Made by a program: the position numbers and the translations under genes. A DNA stretch of 38,130 bases. Origin: Prevotella sp. GTDB taxonomy: Bacteria > Bacteroidota > Bacteroidia > Bacteroidales > Bacteroidaceae. Where the stretch lies: NCBI GenBank assembly GCA_022769825.1, contig JALEJI010000033.1, forward strand, positions 1 through 38,130. Reading direction: 5' to 3'. The notes beneath the pieces were generated by a model. It made no database searches. It saw nothing but the letters and a program-made list of their open reading frames with translations, and had not been told where the DNA came from. Numbering within the stretch: the stretch's first letter is position 1; each line of letters starts with the position of its first letter. Below, piece after piece: positions 17,898 through 27,555 of this stretch.

Positions 17898-19326
17898 ATT
17901 CTGAATTCTTGTTTTCCACTATTACTTTGTTCATGTCGTATTTCATGACTACGGTCATGTTTTGTTTATCCATCGTGAAGGCGTCCATGTCCTGGTTCAA
18001 TGGTATGAACGACGGTATTTGCGCGTTGATGTAATCACCGGCTTGCGCATTGGCGGCCTCCACCTCGCACAAAGGCAGCCTTATCCCGAGGTCGGCGGCT
18101 CTCCTGCCCTCTCCGAAGAATATCTCCTGCCGCATGAGATAGAGAAGCTTTAGCAAGTCGTCTTGCGTGTCGCACTGGGCTATCATCTTCTCGCTAACCG
18201 ATGTCCCGGAAACATAAGGTATGTCCACCAAGTGAGGTTTCTTCCTATCGAGCACCAGGCCAGCGCGCAGGCTGTCGTTGGCCGAAGCCGCCACCCTGTA
18301 GCCGGAAGAGTCGGGATACTCCTTAAAGCCTCCCATGCCTCTTTGCTCGACTTGGTCGTTCATTCCCTTCATCACCGGTCTCGACTTTACCAAGCCCAGC
18401 AGTTGACACATGGTTTGCTTGGCTTTGCCCAGGTCATTGTCCGCAATCTCAGCCTCGGCTATTATCATGTATGGTTCCTCGGCCTTGGCTATGCAGATTG
18501 GGCGTTGCTCGAGTTGGTCTGTGGTCTGGAAATATTTTGGGTCAAGGAAGTCGAGCCGTGGCAGCGGCTGGTACGACGTGCCGTATGGCATTCCATAGAT
18601 GAATCCCTGGAAACTGTTTTCCACGCCGTTTTTCCCGTCGAATGTCACTTGCCTAACAAAGTCGGCCGACAGTTTTAACGCGCTGTTCGAGAAAGCCACG
18701 GCTTGTTGCTTGTCGCCAAGTTTGTAGTAAGCCCTTGCCAGCAGGGTGTTGATAAACGCCTTGTCGCTGTCGGTATCCGCCAATTTAAGGCAGAGGTTGA
18801 ATGTGTCTATCGCCTTGTTGAGATTGTGCTTCCAGTCTTTCACCTCTCCGCCGTTCTCTTCAGGCAGGCCAACGAAATATTCACCGGCAAGCAGGTATGA
18901 GTAACCCTCTATGTATCTGAGGTTCAGCTCCTGGTCTGAGGTCATGCCTTGGTCGGCCTTAGATATGTTGTTGAGACCGTTGAGCGCCATTTCCCTGATT
19001 GTGCCGATGCCTCGTTGCAGGTTAGTCACGTCGGGGTCGGTATACAGCAACGTAGGGAAATCGAACACCTTGCTACCCTGGGTTGAATTGTTGAAATAGT
19101 TGTCGGACAATATTTCGGTGAGCTCCGCAAATTCGCCAATCGTTGTGGCGAACGTGCTGTTGGTGCCGTTTATCCACGTCTTCAGGGCGTTTGGGGAATT
19201 CTTGAACGTGTCTTCATCCACATTGGGGTTCACTATGTCGCTTGGCTCCAGCAAGTCGCAGGCCGACAGCGACAACGTGGTAATGGCACAGAAAGCCATG
19301 TTCCTTATTATATTATGTGTGTTCAT
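17875..19326 (-). CDS. SusD/RagB-family outer-membrane lipoprotein
   Basis: A 483-residue SusD-like protein when started at ATG 19326; an in-frame ATG at 19359 adds eleven charged residues before the signal and fits less well. The lipoprotein signal ends LSLSAC, with the lipobox cysteine at about residue 23. After it come TPR-like helices (NNISKADQGMTSDQELNLRYIEGYSYLLAGEYF) and a C-terminal region weak in known motifs. SusD proteins cap a SusC TonB-dependent channel and bind its substrate at the cell surface. It lies 51 bp after the SusC gene and overlaps the phosphodiesterase gene. The ligand is unknown. Confidence 0.9.
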   Translation of the reverse strand: MNTHNIIRNMAFCAITTLSLSACDLLEPSDIVNPNVDEDTFKNSPNALKTWINGTNSTFATTIGEFAELTEILSDNYFNNSTQGSKVFDFPTLLYTDPDVTNLQRGIGTIREMALNGLNNISKADQGMTSDQELNLRYIEGYSYLLAGEYFVGLPEENGGEVKDWKHNLNKAIDTFNLCLKLADTDSDKAFINTLLARAYYKLGDKQQAVAFSNSALKLSADFVRQVTFDGKNGVENSFQGFIYGMPYGTSYQPLPRLDFLDPKYFQTTDQLEQRPICIAKAEEPYMIIAEAEIADNDLGKAKQTMCQLLGLVKSRPVMKGMNDQVEQRGMGGFKEYPDSSGYRVAASANDSLRAGLVLDRKKPHLVDIPYVSGTSVSEKMIAQCDTQDDLLKLLYLMRQEIFFGEGRRAADLGIRLPLCEVEAANAQAGDYINAQIPSFIPLNQDMDAFTMDKQNMTVVMKYDMNKVIVENKNSEYVAPFFN

Positions 19327-19377
19327 GTATTTGTTTCGTAAATGTCTTTTTCTGTTCATTCTTTTTTTATCACGCTG

Positions 19378-22300
19378 TCAGAAAGTCACGGTCACGGAGC
19401 CTATGAAGCTTCGTGGTGTGGAGTAGGACGAGTAATTGAGACCTCCCACGGCCACAGCCCCCTGCGTGCGTGTCCCGGAAATGGTGGCTTCCGGGTCCAC
19501 TGACGAGGCCGTGATGGCGAATGGGTTGTAGACGTTGATTCCTACGGTTATCGTCTTGATCAACTGCTTGAAGCTCCAATCATAGCTCACGCCTATGTTC
19601 CTTATCTTCAGGAAGTCGGATTTCTCCACGAAGAAGTTGGTAAAATTGAGCCACTCCTTGGCTTGCGTTTTTCCCTCAAGTGCCTTGTCGGGTATGGCAG
19701 GGTCTTTCAGTCCCTTCGCGAACCTGAACTGCCTGTCAAACGAGTGGACATAGGCTCCGGTCTGCCAGTCGCCGCTGATGAAAAACGCCAGTCGTCGCCA
19801 GCTGCCGTTGACAGAGAAGTTGCCATATTTAGTGGGCAACGTAGTGCCAAGGTCTTGCAAGCTGAGCACATCTTTCAGTGATCCATCGTCATTGAGCTCA
19901 GCCTTTGAACCGCGCAGGAATCCAACTGGTTTTCCTTTTGCCACGACTGTTTGTATGGTGCGCGACGAGAAGCCTCCTATTGCGAACGGCACGGCTGTGC
20001 CTATGTCGAGCACCTTGTTCTTATTGGTGTTTAGCGACGCGTTGACGCGCAGCTTCCAGTCTTTCGTGTTTAATACCTGCACGCCGAGCGACAGCTCCAC
20101 GCCTTTGTTTTCTATCTTGCCAACGTTGGCAAGGTAGTTGGAAGCCTGTCCGGATGATGGGAGGGATGGAACGTAGAACAGCGCGTCCTTCGTCAGGGCA
20201 TAATAATATGTGATGCCAATGTTCAGCACATTGTTGAACAGGGTTGAGTTGAGTCCAACCTCGTAACTGTGTTTCTTCTCTGGCGCGAGATTCGGATTGC
20301 CGTATTTTCCGAAATACGCGGCTTGCTGGTCGTTGTATGACCCAAGGTCCACGGTGCGCTGGTATTCGAATGCCGGTGGGTAACTGCCCGCCACGCCATA
20401 GTTTGCCATAAGGCGAAGGTTGTTCAATATGCCGCTTTGCGTCAGTGGCTTCATGAAAGGCTCATCGCTCATGACGTAAGACAGGCCAACTTTTGGATAG
20501 CATTGCCATCCCACGTTGTCGCCGAAAGCCGTGTTGTAGTCGGAGCGGAGACCCAGGTCAATGTAGTAGCGATCGCATATACCTATGTTTTCCTGTACAA
20601 AGGCTCCGTAATTGTAAAGATAGCTTAGCCACTCGTTGGCAGTCAGCGTTCCAGCACCGGCTATGATTTGCGCCCCGTCGCGCACGTTGCTGCCATTGTA
20701 GACAGACTGGTGGTCGTTGGTGCTGAAAAACTGGAACCCTGCTGTCGTGATAGAGCTTAGCCAATCTTTGTACCTAAGCTTGTATTGCGCGTTGATGTCG
20801 GCTGTCAGTCCAAAGTATTTCCTGTCGAAATTGCTTATGCTCCCGGCGTTTGAGGTGCCTTCCGGCTTTTGCTGTATGTGTATCAGGAATTCGTTTGTCG
20901 TGATAAGCTTGTTGCTGCTCACACGATAGTCCACACCCAAGGTGGCTTTCATGGTGAAGTCGCGTATGGGTTTGAACTCAAGGCTTTGTGAGGTTTGGAA
21001 ACGCTTTATCGACTCCTTGTTGTTTTGCAGGGCCTCGGCCTTGCTCACGAACTCCTTCATCTTGCCAAAGGTGTAATCGTCGAGTGCGTCAATGTCGGCG
21101 CCATAGTTTTTCTCAACGCCATCCTGGCCGACATATTTGAAGTTGGCGCAGGCGGAGCCCTCGGCAAACCACAGTCCGGTGTACCAGCCTTCGTTGCCGT
21201 TGCGCCTGCGGTTGTAATCCTCAACCACAAAGCCAAATGAGTTTTGGTATTCAAGCATCCTGTTGAACTTGACGTGCGACCCGAACCGCATATCATATTT
21301 GCGATCCTTGTTGCCATCGTGTATCAGCGTGCCGGTGTTCTCGCTCATGCTTGCCCCAAAGCTGTAGCCATACTTGTCGGTTCCTCCGTCAAACCCGAAA
21401 CGGTATTTCTGCTGCAAGCCGGTTTGGTGGAGCAGCTCCTTGGTCCGCTTGAAGTGGTAAAACTGGCTTGATGCCACGTCAGCACCGAGATCAGCTCCCG
21501 CATAGAACGAAATTTTGTTGTTAGAGCCTTTTTTAGTGAAAATCTGTATCACTCCGTTGGCGGCGTCAGAGCCGTAGACCGTAGTAGCCGCGCCACCTGT
21601 AACATATTCTATATGGTCTATGTTCTCCATGGGTATGTCGCTGATGGAGCCATACGTGGCAGTCTGGCCATTCAAGCTATTTAGAGAAGTGCCCGTATAG
21701 TTGTTTAGAGATGACACGGAGTTCATGTTGTCCACACGCACTCCATCCACATAGATGACGGGGGTGGAATTGATAAATGCCGATGACAATCCCCTCGACT
21801 TTACCATCGATGTAGAGCCAGGCTGTCCGGTGGTGATGTTTATTTGCACGTTTGGCAGAGCGTTTTGCAGCATCTGGTCTATGCGTCCCACTTTAACCTT
21901 CTCAAGGTCGGAAGCGTCTACAGTGGAAATGTTGGATGACAGGCGTCGCTTGTTTATCTCCGCTCCCTGCCCTGTCACCACGACTTCGTTTATCTTGAAA
22001 TAATCCTCGTCAAGGGCGATGACATAGCAATCGCCACGTTTTTCCATGTCCTTGTCAGACTGTATGTCCTTGTTGAGCTGTATGGTCTTGGTGACATAGC
22101 CAACACATGACACGCGCAGGCTCTTCACGCCGTTAGTGGAAATATGGAAATTGCCATTGGCATCGGTCAACGTCGCGGCATTGGTGTTGCCGTCTGGCAC
22201 GACAACCACCCCGACGAGTTTGTCGGCATTAGCCTTGTCGATGATGATACCCCTTATTCCTACCTCTCTTACCTCAGTGCTTCTTGTTTCAGAGTGTTTA

Positions 22301-22389
22301 ATCTTGCCATATGAAACAGAACTCGCGCACGACAGCACGGCTATGCTTGCGATAGTAGCAATCACTTTTACGTTGTTACTAACAATCAT
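19378..22389 (-). CDS. SusC/RagA-family TonB-dependent receptor
   Basis: A 1003-residue outer-membrane transporter. A signal peptide (about 1-28) is followed by a carboxypeptidase-D-like regulatory domain (about 45-125, around GIIIDKANADKLVGVVVV), then the plug, opening with NEVVVTGQGAEINKRRLSSN (about 134) and containing YGSDAANGVIQIFTKKG. The remainder is a long beta barrel ending in GSVTVTF, with the aromatic last residue used for barrel assembly. It imports a substrate delivered by SusD using TonB energy. No ECF sigma/anti-sigma pair or hybrid sensor lies beside it, so its induction is unclear. Confidence 0.95.
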   Translation of the reverse strand: MIVSNNVKVIATIASIAVLSCASSVSYGKIKHSETRSTEVREVGIRGIIIDKANADKLVGVVVVPDGNTNAATLTDANGNFHISTNGVKSLRVSCVGYVTKTIQLNKDIQSDKDMEKRGDCYVIALDEDYFKINEVVVTGQGAEINKRRLSSNISTVDASDLEKVKVGRIDQMLQNALPNVQINITTGQPGSTSMVKSRGLSSAFINSTPVIYVDGVRVDNMNSVSSLNNYTGTSLNSLNGQTATYGSISDIPMENIDHIEYVTGGAATTVYGSDAANGVIQIFTKKGSNNKISFYAGADLGADVASSQFYHFKRTKELLHQTGLQQKYRFGFDGGTDKYGYSFGASMSENTGTLIHDGNKDRKYDMRFGSHVKFNRMLEYQNSFGFVVEDYNRRRNGNEGWYTGLWFAEGSACANFKYVGQDGVEKNYGADIDALDDYTFGKMKEFVSKAEALQNNKESIKRFQTSQSLEFKPIRDFTMKATLGVDYRVSSNKLITTNEFLIHIQQKPEGTSNAGSISNFDRKYFGLTADINAQYKLRYKDWLSSITTAGFQFFSTNDHQSVYNGSNVRDGAQIIAGAGTLTANEWLSYLYNYGAFVQENIGICDRYYIDLGLRSDYNTAFGDNVGWQCYPKVGLSYVMSDEPFMKPLTQSGILNNLRLMANYGVAGSYPPAFEYQRTVDLGSYNDQQAAYFGKYGNPNLAPEKKHSYEVGLNSTLFNNVLNIGITYYYALTKDALFYVPSLPSSGQASNYLANVGKIENKGVELSLGVQVLNTKDWKLRVNASLNTNKNKVLDIGTAVPFAIGGFSSRTIQTVVAKGKPVGFLRGSKAELNDDGSLKDVLSLQDLGTTLPTKYGNFSVNGSWRRLAFFISGDWQTGAYVHSFDRQFRFAKGLKDPAIPDKALEGKTQAKEWLNFTNFFVEKSDFLKIRNIGVSYDWSFKQLIKTITVGINVYNPFAITASSVDPEATISGTRTQGAVAVGGLNYSSYSTPRSFIGSVTVTF

Positions 22390-22435
22390 TATCCCTTTAT
22401 TGGTTACTTTTTATTATACTGTGCAATTAATTGTG

Positions 22436-22465
22436 CAAAGCTACAACTTTTTTTTCAAAGGCAAA
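22436..22465 (-). promoter_or_regulatory. promoter of the susC-susD-phosphodiesterase operon
   Basis: On the minus strand TAGCTTTG (22443-22436) is a perfect -7 match, with TTTG at 22465-22462 and an 18-bp spacer, slightly short of the usual 19-21. The leader to the start codon is about 40 bases. Confidence 0.65.
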
Positions 22466-22529
22466 GGTATATACGGCATATTTCCGACCTGTTAAAATCA
22501 TGATAATATGCCGTTAAAAAAAACGAGAT

Positions 22530-23165
22530 TCATTCATCATCCTTCAATACGGGAAGGGAAATATGGTACTTCACGGCCAATATCCTTATTGTCACGATAA
22601 AAACAAATGTGGCGACACCCGTGATGGCCATGTTGACGTTCATGTCGGTGAGCACCCAATAGAGCAGCCCACCCACGATGCTTGCCATGGCATATATCTC
22701 CTTGCGAAGCACAACTGGGGTCTTGTTTAGCAATACGTCACGTATCACTCCACCGGCTGCTCCGGTTATGCATCCCATTATAATGGCCACCCAGAAAGGA
22801 TAGCCGCATTCTATTGTCTTCTGTATGCCGGTGATGGTGAAAGAGGCGAGGCCGAGGGTGTCGAAGAAAAACCACGCGTTGTCGAGCCGCTTGAGCATCC
22901 TCGAGAATGAGATCACGAATATTTGAGCCACTATCGTGCACACGATATACAATGGCGATGTCATCCAGAAAGGTGGCAATCCCAACATGACGTCGCGGAG
23001 GGTTCCGCCACCAATGGCGACGGCGAATCCGCATACAAACCCTCCGAACCAATCGAAGTGCTTGGCCGCGGCATGGCGGATGCCTGATATGGCAAACGCC
23101 AATGTGCCGAGGATTTCAATAATGGTCTGTATGGAGTTGACCAATTGAGGGTCAGTGAAATGCAT
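22530..23165 (-). CDS. TRIC-type cation channel family protein (UPF0126)
   Basis: A 211-residue integral membrane protein with about seven hydrophobic segments. It carries the two repeats of the TRIC/UPF0126 family, each with a glycine-rich bend and RD pair: AVAIGGGTLRDVMLG in the first and TGAAGGVIRDVLLN in the second. Prokaryotic TRIC proteins form trimeric potassium- or cation-selective channels; the older annotation was YicG. The start lies 8 bp after the stop of the dehydrogenase gene, so it is the distal gene of the minus-strand run that begins with DUF4421. Confidence 0.92.
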   Translation of the reverse strand: MHFTDPQLVNSIQTIIEILGTLAFAISGIRHAAAKHFDWFGGFVCGFAVAIGGGTLRDVMLGLPPFWMTSPLYIVCTIVAQIFVISFSRMLKRLDNAWFFFDTLGLASFTITGIQKTIECGYPFWVAIIMGCITGAAGGVIRDVLLNKTPVVLRKEIYAMASIVGGLLYWVLTDMNVNMAITGVATFVFIVTIRILAVKYHISLPVLKDDE

Positions 23166-23173
23166 AGCTGTAA

Positions 23174-24145
23174 TTAAACTTTATTGATGGGTTTGCCTTG
23201 AATGAAAGCTTCCACGTTGGCAAAGCAAATGTCGAGCAATCGCCTGCGAGCCTCCTTCGTTGCCCATGCTATGTGAGGCGTGAGATAAGCATGAGGCTGC
23301 TTGAGCAAAGGGTTGTCGGCAAGTGGCGGTTCTTGGTCCATCACGTCGGCTCCGTAGCCTCCAAGCTTGCCACAGGCAAGAGCTTCTGCCACGGCACCCT
23401 CGTCAACAAGGGCGCCACGGGCAGTGTTGATAAGTATTGCTCCTTGCTTCATCTTGGCGATATTCTCCGAGTTGAAGAAGTGGATGTTGTTGTTTGCGAG
23501 CGGACAATGCAGTGACACTATGTCGGAAGAGTTGAGCAGCAGATTGAGTGATGAGGCCTTTTTGATGCCATTGGGCAGATTGGTTTCGTCTTTTGACGTG
23601 TACGCGACGACATGAAGGCCAAAGGCGAGAGCCACAGTTGCCACGCGCATGCCTATGTGGCCAAGGCCAATGATGCCCAGTGTCTTGCCTGCTATTTCTG
23701 GCAGGGGCGTGTCCCAATAGCAGAAGTCAGGGTTCTTTGTCCATTTAAGGTCTGCGGCTTCACCCGTTGCCCTGTCTTGGTTGGCATAGTGGGCCACTTG
23801 GTTGGTTATGTTCAAGATATGGGCAAACGTCATCTGCACCACGCTTTCTGTAGAATATGACGGAATATTGCACACCACAATGCCATGCTTATGTGCTGAC
23901 TCGGTGTCAATGTTGTTATAGCCAGTAGCCAATATGCCTATATATTTCAGTTTGGGCAGTTGGGCTATAACTTCATCAGTCATGTTTATCTTGTTGATTA
24001 TCAATATTTCCGCATCTTTTGCTCTTGCTATTACTTCTTCCGGCTTGGTGCGCTCGTACACTGTAAGAGAACCAAAAGCCTCAAGAGGCTCCCACGAAAA
24101 ATCATTAGGATTGGCGGCATACCCGTCGAGTATTACAATGTTCAT
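23174..24145 (-). CDS. D-2-hydroxyacid dehydrogenase (NAD-dependent)
   Basis: A 323-residue dehydrogenase of the D-isomer-specific 2-hydroxyacid family. The NAD-binding glycine motif is GLGHIGMRVA (about 161-170), and the catalytic triad is complete: arginine in NTARGALVDEG, glutamate in MDQEPPLADNP and histidine in TPHIAWAT. Substrate could be glycerate/hydroxypyruvate, lactate/pyruvate or similar; the family motifs do not decide this. It differs from serA in this window, which has lysine at the histidine position. It sits 31 bp after rarA and 8 bp before the TRIC gene. Confidence 0.93.
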   Translation of the reverse strand: MNIVILDGYAANPNDFSWEPLEAFGSLTVYERTKPEEVIARAKDAEILIINKINMTDEVIAQLPKLKYIGILATGYNNIDTESAHKHGIVVCNIPSYSTESVVQMTFAHILNITNQVAHYANQDRATGEAADLKWTKNPDFCYWDTPLPEIAGKTLGIIGLGHIGMRVATVALAFGLHVVAYTSKDETNLPNGIKKASSLNLLLNSSDIVSLHCPLANNNIHFFNSENIAKMKQGAILINTARGALVDEGAVAEALACGKLGGYGADVMDQEPPLADNPLLKQPHAYLTPHIAWATKEARRRLLDICFANVEAFIQGKPINKV

Positions 24146-24176
24146 GTCATGTTCTGTTTATGTTCTTGTTTTTATC

Positions 24177-25448
24177 TTATTCTTTGTATCTGTCTCCCCA
24201 GCAGTTGACCATTCGTTGGTACAGTTTTTCTTCCGCGGGCGAATGTTGCGCTTTCCAAAACCGCTTGTCCATCAACTCGTCTGGAAGATATTGCTGTGGC
24301 GTGAAGTTGCCTGGATAGTCGTGTGGATACTTGTATCCATCGTGATAGCCCAGTTGAGCCATAAGTTTAGTTGGGGCGTTGCGAATGTGCATTGGCACTG
24401 GCTGGTTGCCGCTTTTCCTAACCTCCTCAATGGCGGTGTTTATGCCCATGTATGCCGAGTTGCTTTTTGGGCTTGTGGCAAGATACACCACGGCCTCGGC
24501 AAGAGGAATGCGGCCTTCAGGCCAACCAATCTTCTCTACCGCGTCGAAAGCGGCGTTTGCCAGCAGCAAGGCGTTTGGATTGGCCAAGCCAATGTCTTCC
24601 GCCGCTGAAATCACGATACGGCGAGCTATGAATTTTGGGTCTTCACCACCCTCTATCATTCTTGCCATCCAGTAGAGTGCGGCATCGGGATCGGATCCTC
24701 GTATGCTCTTGATGAAGGCAGAAATGATGTCGTAGTGCATATCGCCCTGCTTGTCGTAGGCAAGCGGATTGGCTTGCAGCTCAGCCTCAACTTTCTTATC
24801 GGTAATTACGATGCCGTCTCCCTCAACCGATTCCACTATAAGCTCAAGGATATTGAGCAATTTTCGCGCGTCGCCGCCGCTGAAACGCATCATGGCTCCA
24901 GTCTCTTTCAGCTCAATGTGCTTTTTCTTCAGTTCCACGTCTGTATTGATGGCGTGAAGGAGTATTTTTTGCAAGGCATCTTTGTCGAGAGACTTGAGCA
25001 CGTAGACCTGGCAGCGCGATAGCAATGGCCTTATAACCTCAAAGGATGGATTCTCTGTCGTGGCGCCAATGAGCGTCACCACGCCGCGCTCCACGGCACC
25101 GAGCAAAGAGTCTTGTTGCGACTTGGAGAAACGGTGAATCTCATCGATGAAGAGAATAGGCGAGGCGTTATTGAAAAAGCTTCCTTTCTTGGCACGTTCT
25201 ATAACGTCACGAACGTCTTTCACCCCACTGGTAACGGCACTGAGCGTATAGAAAGGCACTTTCATTGCTGATGCCACAATCTCGGCCAATGTGGTCTTTC
25301 CTACACCAGGAGGCCCCCAAAGGATAAAAGAGGAAACCTTTCCGCTCTCTATCATCTTGCGCATTAAGCCGTTCTTACCCACGAGGTGTTCTTGGCCAAC
25401 ATAATCGTCGAGCGTGCGTGGACGCATTCTCTCTGCTAATGGTTCCAT
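24177..25448 (-). CDS. rarA: replication-associated recombination protein RarA (MgsA)
   Basis: A 423-residue clamp-loader-like AAA+ ATPase. It opens PLAERMRPRTLDDYVGQEHL; Walker A is GPPGVGKTT (about 45-53), Walker B ILFIDEIHRF, sensor 1 GATTENPSF and the arginine finger LLSRC. The C-terminal half contains the family's tetramerisation region, including GSDPDAALYWMARMIEGGEDP and RRIVISAAEDIGLANP. RarA acts at stalled replication forks and in recombination. Length is normal. It is read after DUF1460 with a 41-bp gap. Confidence 0.96.
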   Translation of the reverse strand: MEPLAERMRPRTLDDYVGQEHLVGKNGLMRKMIESGKVSSFILWGPPGVGKTTLAEIVASAMKVPFYTLSAVTSGVKDVRDVIERAKKGSFFNNASPILFIDEIHRFSKSQQDSLLGAVERGVVTLIGATTENPSFEVIRPLLSRCQVYVLKSLDKDALQKILLHAINTDVELKKKHIELKETGAMMRFSGGDARKLLNILELIVESVEGDGIVITDKKVEAELQANPLAYDKQGDMHYDIISAFIKSIRGSDPDAALYWMARMIEGGEDPKFIARRIVISAAEDIGLANPNALLLANAAFDAVEKIGWPEGRIPLAEAVVYLATSPKSNSAYMGINTAIEEVRKSGNQPVPMHIRNAPTKLMAQLGYHDGYKYPHDYPGNFTPQQYLPDELMDKRFWKAQHSPAEEKLYQRMVNCWGDRYKE

Positions 25449-25489
25449 TATGAGATATGTTATAATTCGCGACTGTCTGTCGTTAAATT

Positions 25490-26344
25490 CTATAAAGGTC
25501 TTGCTATACGAATGCCAAGCGCGGTTTTTTGATTGCGCAGGTAAGTTTGCAAGAGATTATTGTCTTCCACCACCTTGTGGTATAGCGATGAGGCATTGAG
25601 CATGTGCAGACCGTCCTTGTGCCAGACGGCAATGCCTATATGGCTGATTTCCAAGCCAGCCTTTGTTGTCACAATGGCTATTATGTCACCGTTGTGCACG
25701 GTCTTTCTCACGACGTTGCTGTTTGTTACCGCCTTGGTGGGTATGTATTTTTGCCTTGTACCGGTGATAGACTTCTCCATGTCGGCTATTTGCTTAATCC
25801 ATTGCTGCTTGCCTTTGAGCATGGGATAGCTCTCAAGGTGAGTAGTCATGTAGTTGGCCTTCACAGTTTGTGTCGCGGAGAATGGTGGGGTTGGCGACTG
25901 TATGTTCTTCACGATGCCCTCTTTCGTATTCTCTTGAATCCAGTAAGTGAAATAATGTTGTCTTGCTGGGTAAGCGACCTTTCCGTTGCGGTAGCGTATA
26001 TGCTTCAGGTTCTCGCAATAGCTTGCGAATGTTGGCTTGTGCTGTGCCATGGCCTTTGAAAGTGCCAATACGGTTTCCACGTAAGTGGTGCAGTCGAGCT
26101 GGTGAAGGTTGACGATGAGCTTCTCGTTGGCATTCTTCTCCAACGTCTTTGCCACGTATGGCACACCCTTGAATTGACGTCCGAAAAACACCATGTACGA
26201 AGACATTGACTTGTCTTTCAACGTCTTGGCTTTCTTGAACAAGGACATTACCTTTAAGGAGTCAGGCTTGGTGTAGTCTATTACCTGTGCTGAGATGTTA
26301 GCTGTCAGCAATAACGATAGTATGCAAATTACTGTTTTCTTCAT
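25490..26344 (-). CDS. DUF1460 protein, amidase-like
   Basis: A 284-residue exported protein. The signal peptide is clear (MKKTVICILSLLLTANISAQ). The DUF1460 domain, related to the NlpC/P60 papain-like fold, holds the probable catalytic cysteine in LHQLDCTTYVETVLALSKAM and the histidine in LEISHIGIAVWH. Members are described as N-acetylmuramoyl-L-alanine amidase-like, so a role in cell-wall turnover in the periplasm is likely. Its start codon overlaps the stop of the DUF4421 gene by four bases (ATGA), suggesting translational coupling. The fold call is good; the exact substrate is not known. Confidence 0.9.
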   Translation of the reverse strand: MKKTVICILSLLLTANISAQVIDYTKPDSLKVMSLFKKAKTLKDKSMSSYMVFFGRQFKGVPYVAKTLEKNANEKLIVNLHQLDCTTYVETVLALSKAMAQHKPTFASYCENLKHIRYRNGKVAYPARQHYFTYWIQENTKEGIVKNIQSPTPPFSATQTVKANYMTTHLESYPMLKGKQQWIKQIADMEKSITGTRQKYIPTKAVTNSNVVRKTVHNGDIIAIVTTKAGLEISHIGIAVWHKDGLHMLNASSLYHKVVEDNNLLQTYLRNQKTALGIRIARPL

Positions 26345-27420
26345 CTTTTTTTCCTATATTGTTTTTTTAGTCCGAAATTATATCCAGCATATATATATAC
26401 GTTGCCAAACATTGTGTTTGCAGAGAAATTCGACTTGTGGTAGTTGTAAGAGTGAAATACGGCGCTTGCTCCACTATACCATCTCATGTTGTTCCACACC
26501 AATCCCACCCTTGCCACTCCATCAAGCATGATATTCTTGAAATTGAAGTTGCGGAAGAAATCGTTTTCCTTCCCCGACAATTGCTTGTAGCCAAGGGCCA
26601 ATTGCAGCGATAAGTCAAACAACCAATTATGTGCGAAAACCCAGTTGTAAGCGTAACCTCCGCCAATGGATATGTCAGAGTAGTCTATTTTCGTGAAATG
26701 CATCGTAGTGTCGCTAACCTCTTGCGCAGTCCCACTGCCGGCTACATCATCCATAAGGTTATGAAACTTGTCCCAATCCATGTTCAGCTTGTGTTTTGAG
26801 TAGCTTATTCCAGCGAGCGCGCTACCCGCGGAGCGGCGTTGTATAGTACTTTGGCTATATGCCGCAGGATAGGAGAACTTGCTATGATTAAAAATGTAGT
26901 AAGCGTTAATGCCACTCTCGGAGGTCTCAAAACCATTGAAACTATACGATTTCATCGCTTTCTCAATGAACCTGTTTCCATAATCCACACGGTTTATCAG
27001 ATAGTTTTTCCCCGACTTTCGGAAGAAAATGTCCAGGCCAACTTGTGGTGCGTACAAGCTGAAGTCGAGCGCCTCTCTTGCCTCACTTTTTAAGTGCTTG
27101 AGGTCAATCGTGTATCCAAGGAAGATGAATCTCCAACCAAAATAAGGGCCTAACTTATAAGAAGGCTTAGGCGCCAACACGACCTTGTGGTTGTCGTTAG
27201 TCCTTAGCGTGTAGCCTTCAAAGCTGATGGTGTTTTGAAGCATCACAGTGAAATTGAACTTTTGCGGCTCTATGTAGTTGGTGTCTACTCGTGAGAAATT
27301 GCGCACCATTCTCCTGAAAGAAGACAACTTCTTCTTTGTGGCAGCAGTGCTATCGCTTGTCGGGTAAAAACCAACGGAGGACGTGATAGCGAGCGAGAGC
27401 ATGATGGAAATAGCGCACAT
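26341..27420 (-). CDS. DUF4421 family probable outer-membrane protein
   Basis: A 359-residue protein with a short signal peptide (about 1-20) and then alternating aromatic strands typical of a beta-barrel. The stretch APKPSYKLGPYFGWRFIFLGYTIDL matches the DUF4421 family; glycine and aromatic-rich strands continue to the end (YIYAGYNFGLKKQYRKKR). The function is unknown. It is the first gene of a minus-strand run and is coupled by a four-base overlap to the DUF1460 amidase-like gene, so both may act on the cell envelope. It has a clear promoter. Confidence 0.85.
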   Translation of the reverse strand: MCAISIMLSLAITSSVGFYPTSDSTAATKKKLSSFRRMVRNFSRVDTNYIEPQKFNFTVMLQNTISFEGYTLRTNDNHKVVLAPKPSYKLGPYFGWRFIFLGYTIDLKHLKSEAREALDFSLYAPQVGLDIFFRKSGKNYLINRVDYGNRFIEKAMKSYSFNGFETSESGINAYYIFNHSKFSYPAAYSQSTIQRRSAGSALAGISYSKHKLNMDWDKFHNLMDDVAGSGTAQEVSDTTMHFTKIDYSDISIGGGYAYNWVFAHNWLFDLSLQLALGYKQLSGKENDFFRNFNFKNIMLDGVARVGLVWNNMRWYSGASAVFHSYNYHKSNFSANTMFGNVYIYAGYNFGLKKQYRKKR

Positions 27421-27474
27421 CAGATAGAATATGAAATGGCCTTGTTAGCTGGCTTGTTTTAATTTAATGTTTTG

Positions 27475-27505
27475 CAAAGATATGAAAAAGGAAAGAATCA
27501 GCAAA
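27475..27505 (-). promoter_or_regulatory. promoter of the DUF4421-DUF1460-rarA run
   Basis: On the minus strand TTTG (27505-27502), a 19-bp spacer and TATCTTTG (27482-27475) match the consensus. The leader to the start codon at 27420 is about 50 bases. Confidence 0.75.
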
Positions 27506-27555
27506 ATATCTCAACATTAAATTGTCACGAAAAAATCGATACTAATATAATCTAA

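Noticed and set aside
27522..27530. Ninth TTGTCACAA-type site (TTGTCACGA) near the DUF4421 promoter
   Set aside because: It is a single imperfect match far from the array; chance is a sufficient explanation.
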